Assembly (NCBI GenBank): GCA_026395615.1
Contig: JAPLYH010000054.1
Location: 1-12,917 of the forward strand
DNA: 12,917 nucleotides
Direction: 5' to 3'
DNA from: Candidatus Parcubacteria bacterium
GTDB lineage: Bacteria > Patescibacteriota > Minisyncoccia > Minisyncoccales > PEYH01
Shown here: positions 6,172-12,550 of the stretch, piece by piece
Layout: each line of letters opens with the position of its first letter
Numbering within the stretch: position 1 is the first letter of the stretch
Program-made: the position numbers and the translations under genes
The notes under the pieces: generated by a model
Database searches by the model: none
Seen by the model: only the letters and a program-made list of their open reading frames with translations
What the model was told of the DNA's origin: nothing

Positions 6172-8019
6172 ATGTTCCAGAGAGTTGTGGTAGCAGTGTT
6201 GATTGGGGCAGCTGTGCTATTCATTGCCAGTTGCGCGACGCTCGACAAAGAACCTGTCGCCTCCTTTGAGGTGCCAGGAGTGGAAATCATCGGCCAAGTG
6301 TACCAGGTTGAGAAGGGAGCGAAGGTTGATTTCGATGCTTCTGACTCATCTGATTCTGATGGAACTATCGCCTTGTACAAGTGGGATTTCGGCGATGGTT
6401 TCGGCGAAGGAACGGGATCTTCACAAACGAGCCATACTTTCGTGCAAGTTGGTACGTACTGGGTAACACTCCAAGTAGTTGACGATTGGGGTCATCCTAG
6501 TTGTGCAAGTTGCATGGCAAGGAAGTTCGTTGTGGGGGATTCAACTCCGCCACCGCTTGGACCGTGTGATGTTCTGCCCGTAGTTGGACTCGGTTACTTT
6601 GCCGAGCCACTTGATGAAGGAGAGAACATCTTCACAGTGACCTCTGCCTACGACTCGACAACCAGTCATACTTCGGGATACCATCCCGAGGATCTTGACT
6701 GGCTGACAGTCGAGTTCACAAAGGGCGATGTATCCATTTCCTTCAATTCGGAGCAAGGGGAGATTTCTGCAAATGGGCAGGTTTCTCCTATCCTGACTGA
6801 AGGGACATGGACAGTCGCGGTTCGAGGGAAGAATCACTGTTCCACAAAGGAAATGATTGCGACTGCAAGTCGCACTTTCCGAGTGGGAGCAGATGAACCG
6901 CCTCCGCCACCGACCTGTGTGGATCCAGTCATCACTGAGTTAAAGGTTGACGGGCAGCAACTTTCTTCTTCGGTCATACCGGAGAAACCGTTGTTTGCCA
7001 TCGTCACCATCTCGGTGAAGGCGCGTGATTCGGATTCCTGTTTGCCGTGCTCTGGTTCTGCTCCACAGGACGGCATTGAGAGCATTCAGGTTACGGTTAA
7101 GAAGCCGGATGGGAGTGTGGCAGATACACGAACCTTTAACGCAAGTTCTGGGAGTTTCACTCTTAGCGCTTGCGCAGCGGGTCTGTGGACAATCCAAGTC
7201 TTCGCATACGACGACGATTGTCAACAGAGGATGGATGACTTCTCGGGAAGTTTCCGAGTGGTTGATTCAACTCCACCTCCACCGACATGTGTGGATCCAG
7301 TCATCACCGAGCTAAGGGTTGATGGCCAGCAGCTTTCTTCTTTGGTCGTGCCGGAGAAGGAACTGTTCGACATCGTCACTATCGCGGTGAGTGCCTCGGA
7401 TTCCGACACTTGCGTACCATGTTCCGGTTCTGCAAAGCAGAACGGTATTACAAGCGTCCAGGTCACAGTTTGGAAGCCAGGTGGAATCGTTTCGGAGACG
7501 AGAACCTTCAGCGCAAGTTCTGGGAGTTTCACGCTTAGCGCTTGCGAAGTTGGTTTGTGGACAATCGAAGTCGTTGCATATGACGACGATTGCCAACAGA
7601 GGATGGATGACTTCTCGGGAAGCTTCCGAGTGGTTGATTCAACGCCTCCGCCGCCTCCGCCGGATCCTTGCGATACAGCACCTGTCTTGGATGCGAAGCT
7701 GACTTCTAGTCAGCCGATTCCCGGGCAGGTCACAGTTGGAACCACGATGAGTATTCAGGTCATCGCCTACCAGCCACCGGATCAATCATCTGGCTACCAT
7801 TCGAGCAGCATGGCTCGGATCCAGGTGAGCCTCGAGTCGCCGACTGGGAATTTCCAGGCGTTTGATACAAAGACAGGGACGCTTCCGGTTAGCGGAGTAG
7901 TGGGTATTACTCCCAATGAACTGGGAACTTGGATCATCCGAGGGTATTGCTGGAACTTGTGCCAGGAGTGTCCTCTTACGGATGAGTTCTACTACGTCGT
8001 TGAAGTAGTGGCTCCCTAA
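6172..8019 (+). CDS. PKD-domain lipoprotein with tandemly duplicated Cys-containing beta domains
   Basis: A 615-residue exported lipoprotein. Residues 1-21 form a type II signal peptide with lipobox IASC, so Cys21 is the likely lipidated residue. A PKD domain spans about 28-121, with SDSDGTIALYKWDFGDG (58-76) as its hallmark. A divergent beta domain follows at about 130-238. Two near-identical 124-residue units run 248-371 and 372-495, each starting TCVDPVITEL and ending FRVVDSTPPPP. A fourth, divergent unit is at about 500-612. Proline linkers separate the units. Cysteines recur in pairs (CVDP, C-x-PC, SAC, DDDC), suggesting disulfides outside the cytoplasm. PKD domains usually serve adhesion or carbohydrate/protein binding; no enzyme motif is seen. 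AAGGAGG (6160-6166), 5 bases before ATG, fixes the start. A strong terminator follows. Confidence 0.85.
   Translation: MFQRVVVAVLIGAAVLFIASCATLDKEPVASFEVPGVEIIGQVYQVEKGAKVDFDASDSSDSDGTIALYKWDFGDGFGEGTGSSQTSHTFVQVGTYWVTLQVVDDWGHPSCASCMARKFVVGDSTPPPLGPCDVLPVVGLGYFAEPLDEGENIFTVTSAYDSTTSHTSGYHPEDLDWLTVEFTKGDVSISFNSEQGEISANGQVSPILTEGTWTVAVRGKNHCSTKEMIATASRTFRVGADEPPPPPTCVDPVITELKVDGQQLSSSVIPEKPLFAIVTISVKARDSDSCLPCSGSAPQDGIESIQVTVKKPDGSVADTRTFNASSGSFTLSACAAGLWTIQVFAYDDDCQQRMDDFSGSFRVVDSTPPPPTCVDPVITELRVDGQQLSSLVVPEKELFDIVTIAVSASDSDTCVPCSGSAKQNGITSVQVTVWKPGGIVSETRTFSASSGSFTLSACEVGLWTIEVVAYDDDCQQRMDDFSGSFRVVDSTPPPPPPDPCDTAPVLDAKLTSSQPIPGQVTVGTTMSIQVIAYQPPDQSSGYHSSSMARIQVSLESPTGNFQAFDTKTGTLPVSGVVGITPNELGTWIIRGYCWNLCQECPLTDEFYYVVEVVAP
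6913..7656 (+). repeat. Tandem 372-bp intragenic duplication
   Basis: Bases 6913-7284 and 7285-7656 encode two in-register 124-residue units with no gaps. By hand I count about 24 differing residues (roughly 81% identity), and long stretches also match at the DNA level. The last 27 residues of each unit (AYDDDCQQRM onward) are identical. Identity is lowest in the central strands. Low divergence within one gene points to a fairly recent duplication or ongoing homogenisation, and the array could change copy number by recombination. A GCC/TCC-rich linker tract at about 7644-7665 is a second slippage-prone spot. Confidence 0.9.
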
Positions 8020-8043
8020 AGGGAGGCAAAAGAGGGAAGTGAC

Positions 8044-8096
8044 GAGGGTAGTTGAGACGCTTCGCAGCGACTTGACTACCCTCTTTTGATTTTTTG
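8044..8096 (+). terminator. Rho-independent terminator of the large lipoprotein gene
   Basis: GAGGGTAGTTGAG (8044-8056) pairs with CTTGACTACCCTC (8071-8083): 13 pairs, two of them G-T wobbles. A small inner CGC/GCG stem follows. TTTTGATTTTTTG comes directly after. The stop codon of the lipoprotein is 25 bases upstream. Confidence 0.9.
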
Positions 8097-8113
8097 TAGT
8101 ATTATATTTATAG
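8097..8113 (+). promoter_or_regulatory. Conserved upstream element, copy 2
   Basis: TAGTATTATATTTATAG differs from the copy at 6089-6105 by one base. It begins immediately after the terminator's T-tract and ends 4 bases before the first CACC/GGTG palindrome of the next promoter. Confidence 0.5.
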
Positions 8114-8117
8114 TACA

Positions 8118-8180
8118 GTCAACACCCTTGGTGTTGACAATATCACCGTAAGGTGATATAATAGAGATAGTAGTTCTCTA
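8118..8180 (+). promoter_or_regulatory. Perfect sigma-70 promoter overlaid by evenly spaced palindromes
   Basis: TTGACA (8134-8139) and TATAAT (8157-8162) are both perfect, with a 17-base spacer. Palindrome 1, GTCAACACC-CTT-GGTGTTGAC (8118-8138), covers all but the last base of the -35. Palindrome 2, ATATCACC-GTAA-GGTGATAT (8140-8159), fills the spacer and covers half of the -10. Both have the core CACC-N3/4-GGTG. A third, unrelated palindrome (TAGAGA / TCTCTA, 8162-8180) covers the expected start point. Centres are at 8128, 8149.5 and 8171, i.e. 21.5 bases or about two helical turns apart. This looks like a promoter repressed by a dimeric regulator binding one DNA face. No regulator gene is in the window. 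Confidence 0.78.
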
Positions 8181-8227
8181 CAACTAGACCTGGAATCATA
8201 ACAAGAGCGAATAGGAGGTAGGTCAGA

Positions 8228-8983
8228 ATGAAGCGGATGGCAGCGGTGTTGGCAGTGTTGGTGATGGTGGGAGCGCTTTGCTCCTGCGAGAGATTCTTCA
8301 ATCAGGCACCTGTTGCGATGGTCAACTGCGATCCCGTTGGGATCGTGGCGGCGCCGATGCAGTTCAGTCCTGAAGGGTCATATGATCCTGATGGAGCGAT
8401 TGTCCGGTACACCTGGAACTTCTGCGATGGCAGTTCTCTGGTATCGGAAACAGCGGAGCCCGTTGAGCACCGCTATGCCGAACCAGGGATCTACAACGGA
8501 TACTTGACCGTGCAAGATGAAGCTGGCGTTACTGCGACTTGCTCGTTCGAGGTCACCGTCAAGTGGGAACCGTGTATCCTAGGAGAGAGCGATGGCCCTG
8601 CTGATGTCAGTATGTACATCACTGACACCCAGGGAGGTATCGTAGCTTTCCTCGGGGGACCGTCACTTTTCACGGTAGCTCTCGGTAGCGAGTACGACTT
8701 GCAGGTCGTTGCTCGCGACGGAGTTTCTCCACGGGGACTTGGTGAGACTGATGGCATTGCTTGGGTGCAAGTGATGATGAGGAAGCCGAACGGCGATATC
8801 ACCACCTACGACACCAGGAAAGGATCGCTGGATTTGGCAGCTCCCCAGCTGAAGGACGTGAAGTTCGACCAGCTCGGGAAGTGGACCATGACGATCTACA
8901 CCCGCGACAACGATGAGTGTAGCGAGCAAGTCGTCTTCACTCAGGATTTCCAGGTCGGCGTTTGCCCCCAGTGCAACAACTAG
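8228..8983 (+). CDS. Small PKD-type lipoprotein
   Basis: A 251-residue exported lipoprotein. The signal peptide ends in GALCSC, with Cys20 the likely lipidated residue. A PKD domain spans about 27-112, with GSYDPDGAIVRYTWNFCDG (50-68); the usual WDFGDG is changed to WNFCDG. The second half (about 115-247) aligns by eye with the repeat units of the larger lipoprotein: VQVMMRKPNGD, a TRKGSL turn, LGKWTMTIYTRDNDEC and a closing QDFQVGVC. The two genes are therefore related in both halves and probably arose by duplication. AGGAGGT (8213-8219), 8 bases before ATG, fixes the start. It has its own promoter and terminator, so it is controlled separately from its neighbour. Likely location is the outer face of a membrane; binding partner unknown. 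Confidence 0.83.
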   Translation: MKRMAAVLAVLVMVGALCSCERFFNQAPVAMVNCDPVGIVAAPMQFSPEGSYDPDGAIVRYTWNFCDGSSLVSETAEPVEHRYAEPGIYNGYLTVQDEAGVTATCSFEVTVKWEPCILGESDGPADVSMYITDTQGGIVAFLGGPSLFTVALGSEYDLQVVARDGVSPRGLGETDGIAWVQVMMRKPNGDITTYDTRKGSLDLAAPQLKDVKFDQLGKWTMTIYTRDNDECSEQVVFTQDFQVGVCPQCNN

Positions 8984-9001
8984 GGGAAGCGAGTGCTGAT
9001 C

Positions 9002-9052
9002 AGGCGCGAGGACGGGGGACCATAAGGTTCTCTCCTCGCGCCTCTTTGTTTT
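9002..9052 (+). terminator. Rho-independent terminator of the small lipoprotein gene
   Basis: AGGCGCGAGGA (9002-9012) pairs perfectly with TCCTCGCGCCT (9033-9043). An upper stem, GGGGACC (9015-9021) with GGTTCTC (9026-9032), extends it around an ATAA loop with a 2-base bulge. CTTTGTTTT follows. It marks the right edge of the GC-richer island; AT-rich DNA begins directly after. Confidence 0.9.
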
Positions 9053-9079
9053 AAGTTTAAAAAGTATTAATATGATTTA

Positions 9080-9883
9080 ATGATTATTAAGGTAAAAGTT
9101 TTTCCAAAATCAAAAAAGGAGTCAGTTATTCAAAAACAAACTGATTTATTTGAAGTTCGAGTGAAAGTAGAGGCCAAGCAAGGAGAAGCCAATAATGCGG
9201 TTATAAATATCTTGGCCGATTTTTTTAATGTAAATGTAAAAAGTATAAATATGATAAAAGGAGGAAAATCTAAAAATAAAGTTTTTGAAATAAAAGGAAT
9301 TAAAAATCAAATTGAAATAGCAGTGGAAATTTTGAAAAAAGGAGGAGTAATTGCTTATCCGACAGATACGGTTTATGGAATCGGATGCCATATTTTTAAT
9401 AACAAAGCGATTGAGAGAATATTAGAACTCAAGAAAAGAGATAAAAATAATTCTTTACTAGTTGCAGTATCTGATTTCGAAATGATGTCAGATATAGCTG
9501 TTTTTACGGAAAAAGAGCGTAAGTTTATGGGAAAATTTTTACCTGGTCCGATTGCTTTTATTTTGCCTAAAAAATCAAATATTTCTGATTTAGTCACTGG
9601 CAAAAGAAATACTTTAGGAGTTAGAATACCGGATAATAAAGAGACGTTGGCAATTATAAAGCAAGCAGGGTTTCCGATTATTACAACTTCTGCAAATATT
9701 TCAGGTCAAAAGCCAATTATAATGGGCAAAGATATTGATTTGAAAGTTGATTTTGTGGTAGAAGGAAAGTGCAAATATAAAAAGCCCTCGACCATTGTTG
9801 ACCTTATAAATAAAAAAATTTTAAGACAAGGACAATGGGCAGAGAGAGTAGAGCAACTATTAAATACAGAGGATTCCCTGTAA
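9080..9883 (+). CDS. tsaC: DUF167 (YggU) - TsaC/Sua5 fusion: threonylcarbamoyl-AMP synthase
   Basis: A 267-residue fusion. Residues 1-73 match DUF167/YggU (UPF0235): KVFPKSKK near the start, VRVKVEAKQGEANNAVINILADFF and MIKGGKSKNKVFEI. From about 76 the protein is a YrdC/TsaC domain: GGVIAYPTDTVYGIG (88-102), ELKKRDKNNSLLV (116-128), LPGPIAFILP (154-163), LGVRIP (179-184), TTSANISGQ (202-210) and PSTIVDL (236-242). TsaC makes threonylcarbamoyl-AMP from Thr, bicarbonate and ATP for t6A37 in ANN-decoding tRNAs. The C-terminal Sua5 domain is absent. DUF167 has no settled function. The join is in one frame with no stop and little linker. The gene starts just outside the island, no SD is visible, and the GerMN gene follows after 4 bases. 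Confidence 0.87.
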   Translation: MIIKVKVFPKSKKESVIQKQTDLFEVRVKVEAKQGEANNAVINILADFFNVNVKSINMIKGGKSKNKVFEIKGIKNQIEIAVEILKKGGVIAYPTDTVYGIGCHIFNNKAIERILELKKRDKNNSLLVAVSDFEMMSDIAVFTEKERKFMGKFLPGPIAFILPKKSNISDLVTGKRNTLGVRIPDNKETLAIIKQAGFPIITTSANISGQKPIIMGKDIDLKVDFVVEGKCKYKKPSTIVDLINKKILRQGQWAERVEQLLNTEDSL

Positions 9884-9887
9884 AAAT

Positions 9888-10373
9888 ATGGTCAAACAAA
9901 TACTTTCAATCTTAGTTATTATTTTAATTGGTATTGTCGCAGGCGCGTTAATTTATTTGTTTTATCCGGAGAATTCGGAAACGACTGCAATAACTCTTTT
10001 TTGGGGGAATAAAGTTGAAGATCCAGAGGGGCTTTTCTGCGAAAAAGTTTATCCCTTAGAAAGAGAAGTAGAAGGCAAACCTGACAATATAATTCTTTTT
10101 ACAATGGAAGAATTGTTAAAGGGTCCATCTGAAAAAGAAATGGAAAAAGGATTTTTCACTACCATTAATCCAGGAGTAAAAATTAAAAATTTAACTATTG
10201 AGAATAAAAAGGCAATAATTGATTTTGATGAAACATTAGAAAAAGCGGTTGGCGGTTCTTGCAGAGTAGGAGCAATCAGAGCTCAAATTATTGAAACCCT
10301 TAAACAATTTCCGGAAATAACCGAGGTCGTTATATCAATAGAAGGCAGGACAGAAGATATTCTCCAGCCGTAA
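9888..10373 (+). CDS. GerMN-domain membrane-anchored protein
   Basis: A 161-residue protein with one N-terminal hydrophobic segment (about 4-25), acting as anchor or signal. From about 33 it matches a GerMN domain: ITLFWGN, EELLKGPSEKE (74-84), TTINPGVKIKNLTIENKKAIIDFDETL (91-117) and IIETLKQFPEITEVVISIEG (134-153). These correspond to the family's LL.GP, P.G..v..v.v..g.a.vdfs and tLt.fp.v..V.i...G blocks. GerMN occurs in spore germination protein GerM but also widely in non-sporulating bacteria as an envelope domain, sometimes with wall-lytic partners. Two cysteines (51 and 125) could pair outside the cell. It is probably cotranscribed with the upstream fusion gene and is followed by a terminator. 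Function here is unknown beyond an envelope location. Confidence 0.8.
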   Translation: MVKQILSILVIILIGIVAGALIYLFYPENSETTAITLFWGNKVEDPEGLFCEKVYPLEREVEGKPDNIILFTMEELLKGPSEKEMEKGFFTTINPGVKIKNLTIENKKAIIDFDETLEKAVGGSCRVGAIRAQIIETLKQFPEITEVVISIEGRTEDILQP

Positions 10374-10422
10374 AAGAAATTAGAAACAAAACTCACAAAA
10401 ACTCAAAAAATTCAAAAGCCTA

Positions 10423-10448
10423 AAAACCGCCCTATCTTGGGCGGTTTT
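10423..10448 (+). terminator. Rho-independent terminator after the GerMN gene
   Basis: AAAACCGCCC (10423-10432) pairs perfectly with GGGCGGTTTT (10439-10448) around TATCTT. The run of Ts at the 3' arm serves as the U-tract. Because it is symmetrical in A and T runs it could work in both directions. It ends the fusion-GerMN transcript. Confidence 0.88.
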
Positions 10449-10461
10449 GTGTAATTACGAT

Positions 10462-10544
10462 GCCGGGTGGCGTAATTTTCGTAAAACGTCGGAAGGCACG
10501 CTAGATAAGGGAAATCTCACTACGCCGCCGGGTGGCGTAATTTT
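10462..10544 (+). repeat. Direct repeat GCCGGGTGGCGTAATTTT, two copies 65 bp apart
   Basis: Identical 18-base copies lie at 10462-10479 and 10527-10544. Each can fold a small stem: GCC/GGC in the first copy, TACGCC/GGCGTA (10521-10539) around the second. They are GC-rich against an AT-rich background. Only two copies are present, so they may be protein-binding sites, remnants of an intergenic repeat family, or part of an origin-like region. Confidence 0.7.
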
Positions 10545-10554
10545 TGGGGGAAAG

Positions 10555-10563
10555 TTTTCCACA
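10555..10563 (+). promoter_or_regulatory. DnaA-box-like site
   Basis: TTTTCCACA fits the relaxed DnaA box TTWTNCACA. It lies between the GC-rich direct repeats and the AT-rich 11-bp array. A single 9-mer is expected by chance fairly often, so its position next to the array is the only reason to list it. Confidence 0.35.
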
Positions 10564-10571
10564 GGGTATAT

Positions 10572-10614
10572 TCAGATATAAATCAGACATAAATCAAACA
10601 TAATCAAATATAAA
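10572..10614 (+). repeat. Tandem array of four about-11-bp AT-rich units
   Basis: The units are TCAGATATAAA, TCAGACATAAA, TCAAACATAA and TCAAATATAAA, of 11, 11, 10 and 11 bases. A degenerate fifth unit begins TCAAG at 10615. The period is close to one helical turn, so a repeating protein contact or an easily melted region is possible. Confidence 0.72.
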
Positions 10615-10714
10615 TCAAGCGCGGATTAAATATAAATTTATTAAAACATTAAGTTAGACTATTTGAAGTGGGTTTTTGTTTTTCTAACGAGCAGAATGTG
10701 TTAAGATATTGGTA

Positions 10715-11740
10715 ATGATTAAAGAAATAGAAAATAAAGCAGAATGGGAAGGATTTTTAGAGCAATGCGAGGAAAAGACCTTTCTTCACTCTTGGAATTG
10801 GGGAGAATCTCAAAAAGAATTGGGTTATAAAATTTGGCGTCTTGGGTTGTTCGCTGATAATAATTTATTGGCCGTTTGTCTTGTTTTATTGGTAAAAGCG
10901 AAAAGGGGAACATTTTTATTGATTGAACATGGGCCTGTAACAAAATTAAAAACTAAAAACGAAAAATTAAAAATAACAGAAGAGATTCTGGGATATTTGA
11001 AAAAATTAGTAAAAGAGGAGAGCGCAGGTTTTATTAGGGTGTGTCCAATTTGGAAAAAAACGGCAGATAATGAAGAAATATTTAGAGAATGTGGGTTTAG
11101 GAATGCGCCTATACATGTCCATCCAGAAATCAGCTGGGTTTTGCCGATTGATAAATCAGAAAACGATATTTTGGCAGAAATGCGCAAGACAACTCGCTAT
11201 TTAATACGTCAGGCGGATAAAAATTCGGATATAGAGATTGTGAAGAGTAATAATCTAGAAGATTTGGGGATCTTTAATAATATTTATCAGCAAACAGGAG
11301 AGCGCGCTCATTTTGTCCCTTTCTCCCTTGATTATTTGCAAAAAGAATTTCAGGCATTTTTAAAAGACGGACAAGCTCTGTTATTTTTAGGGAAATATAA
11401 AGGAGAGATAGTAGCTGGGGCAATGATAATTTTTTGGCAAGGGAATGCTTTTTATCACCAAGGAGCTTCATTAAGAAGGTATGCCAAGATTCCAGTAAGC
11501 TATCTTTTGCAATGGGAGGCGATAAAAGAGGCAAAACTGAGAGGATTAAAAATTTATAGTTTTTGGGGGATCACTCCTGATAATAACCCCAATCATCCAT
11601 GGAGAGGTCTGACTTTATTTAAGCAGGGTTTTGGTGGTCATGAAGATATTTATGTCAGGACCCAGGATTATTTACTTTCTCCAAAATATTGGCTCAATTA
11701 TGTCGTGGAGATAATTAGAAAAAAGAAAAGAGGATTTTGA
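10715..11740 (+). CDS. FemAB-family peptidoglycan bridge aminoacyltransferase (paralogue 2)
   Basis: From the ATG at 10715 this is a 341-residue FemAB protein, paralogous to the one at 1228. Matching blocks are FLHSWNWGESQKELGYKIWRL (23-43) and EMRKTTRYLIRQADK (155-169). The C-terminal half has ERAHFVPFSLDYL (196-208), LLQWEAIKEAKLRGLKIYSFWGI (264-286) and the FKQGFGG signature (302-308). The family transfers amino acids from aminoacyl-tRNA to the peptidoglycan stem peptide. A TTG at 10709 would add two residues; the ATG aligns with the paralogue's start. No SD is visible. It overlaps ftsQ by one base (TGATG at 11738-11742), so the two are coupled. Two such enzymes in one small genome suggest a cross-bridge of more than one residue or two acceptor positions. 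Confidence 0.88.
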   Translation: MIKEIENKAEWEGFLEQCEEKTFLHSWNWGESQKELGYKIWRLGLFADNNLLAVCLVLLVKAKRGTFLLIEHGPVTKLKTKNEKLKITEEILGYLKKLVKEESAGFIRVCPIWKKTADNEEIFRECGFRNAPIHVHPEISWVLPIDKSENDILAEMRKTTRYLIRQADKNSDIEIVKSNNLEDLGIFNNIYQQTGERAHFVPFSLDYLQKEFQAFLKDGQALLFLGKYKGEIVAGAMIIFWQGNAFYHQGASLRRYAKIPVSYLLQWEAIKEAKLRGLKIYSFWGITPDNNPNHPWRGLTLFKQGFGGHEDIYVRTQDYLLSPKYWLNYVVEIIRKKKRGF

Positions 11741-12549
11741 TGAAAAATAAAATAAGTAAAAAATCTTATCAGGCAAGAGAATATCGTCATCTAAGAAAGC
11801 GGAAATCAATTTTAAAAAATAAATATTTTTGGCTTGCTTTTTTAGCAATTTTAATCGCAGTTGGTTTTTTTTATTTTTTGGTTTTTTCTCCGGTTTTCCA
11901 ATTAAAAGGAGTAATTGTTAAAGGTGCATCTTTTGTTAATCCTACGGAGGTGGAAAATTTTATCAGAGAGCAATCTAACAAAAATATTATATTTTTCCCT
12001 ACAAGAAGTATTATTGTTTTTAATAGCAAGAAAGCAGAGCAACTGATATTAAAAAAGTTTTTACCTATAGATAAAGTAAAAATAAGAAGACAATTTTTTA
12101 ATAAATTAGTTGTTGATTTTTTGGAAAAAGAACCCAAGGCGGTTTTTTGTCCAGTTGGTACTTGTTTTTTAATAGATAAAGAAGGAATGGTCTTTCGACC
12201 AATAGAAAAGGAATCTGTTTCTCCTAGCCGGGCAGTTATAATTTTTGATGGAAAAGTTAATTTAGGAGATACGGTAATTTCAAAAGAAAACCTCGCTTTT
12301 ATTATAGAAGTTTTCAAATTTTTAAAACAAAGAGATGTGTTAATAAGCGAATTTAAAATATCCCCATCTAAAATAGAAGGAGTAATTTCCGATAGTAAGT
12401 TAGCAATATATTTCAATCCTCAAAAAAATGCGGAACAACAAGCGCAGGATCTAATATTAGTTCTTGAAAACCAAAACTCCCCTGATTCTAACAGCAAGGG
12501 AGCTAAGGAATATATTGACCTTCGTTTTGATAAGATTTTTCTAAAGTAG
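11740..12549 (+). CDS. ftsQ: FtsQ-like divisome protein
   Basis: From the ATG at 11740 this is a 269-residue bitopic protein. It has a basic cytoplasmic tail (1-28), one membrane segment (about 29-49), then a POTRA-type domain with FSPVFQLKGVIVKGASFVNPTEVENFI (48-75) and VKIRRQFFNKLVVDFLEKEPKAVF (113-136). A beta-rich region ends in KEYIDLRFDKIFLK, the FtsQ/DivIB closing strand (family: YIDLRF). FtsQ recruits and regulates septal peptidoglycan synthesis with FtsB and FtsL at the division site. A weak AGAGGA lies about 7 bases upstream. The TTG just before would overlap more of the FemAB gene and is not preferred. Coupling to a peptide-bridge transferase is consistent with a wall/division operon. 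It ends one base from the convergent stop at 12551. Confidence 0.87.
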   Translation: MKNKISKKSYQAREYRHLRKRKSILKNKYFWLAFLAILIAVGFFYFLVFSPVFQLKGVIVKGASFVNPTEVENFIREQSNKNIIFFPTRSIIVFNSKKAEQLILKKFLPIDKVKIRRQFFNKLVVDFLEKEPKAVFCPVGTCFLIDKEGMVFRPIEKESVSPSRAVIIFDGKVNLGDTVISKENLAFIIEVFKFLKQRDVLISEFKISPSKIEGVISDSKLAIYFNPQKNAEQQAQDLILVLENQNSPDSNSKGAKEYIDLRFDKIFLK

Positions 12550-12550
12550 C

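Larger units (their letters stand above)
5107..9052. other. Compositionally distinct three-gene surface-protein island
   Basis: Between an AT-rich edge at about 5106 and another at about 9053 the DNA changes character. Hand counts of single 60-base lines give 33/60 G+C at 6541-6600 and 32/60 at 8461-8520. Flank lines give 19/60 at 721-780, 20/60 at 3301-3360 and 11/60 at 9241-9300. Codon choice shifts accordingly. Each island gene has a strong SD and its own hairpin terminator, and two promoters match the sigma-70 consensus perfectly; the flanks show neither habit. Island proteins are a membrane-anchored beta-rich protein and two PKD-type lipoproteins, while the flanks encode housekeeping and wall enzymes. 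No integrase, transposase or tRNA is visible at either edge. It may be an acquired cassette or a chimeric assembly join. Confidence 0.75.
10374..10708. other. 335-bp noncoding region rich in repeats
   Basis: No credible gene is seen on either strand. In order it holds a terminator (10423-10448), two copies of an 18-bp GC-rich repeat (10462 and 10527), a DnaA-box-like TTTTCCACA (10555-10563), a four-unit 11-bp AT-rich tandem array (10572-10614) and AT-rich DNA up to the next gene. A promoter for the FemAB-ftsQ pair is expected here, but I find no clear -35/-10 pair. Confidence 0.7.

Noticed and set aside
7025..7702. Several frames of 90-103 codons overlapping the lipoprotein repeats on both strands
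   Set aside because: They recur in the same relative place in each repeat unit and are Arg/Ser-rich, as expected for shadows of a duplicated gene.
5068..9064. TTTAAAAAG at 5068-5076 and 9056-9064 as a target-site duplication of the island
   Set aside because: The 9-mer is AT-only apart from its last base in AT-rich DNA, and the left copy lies inside the aminotransferase gene 30 bases from the composition edge. Chance is the better explanation.
10462..10544. Possible CRISPR array
   Set aside because: There are only two copies, the repeat is 18 bp with a 47-bp gap, and no cas gene is visible.
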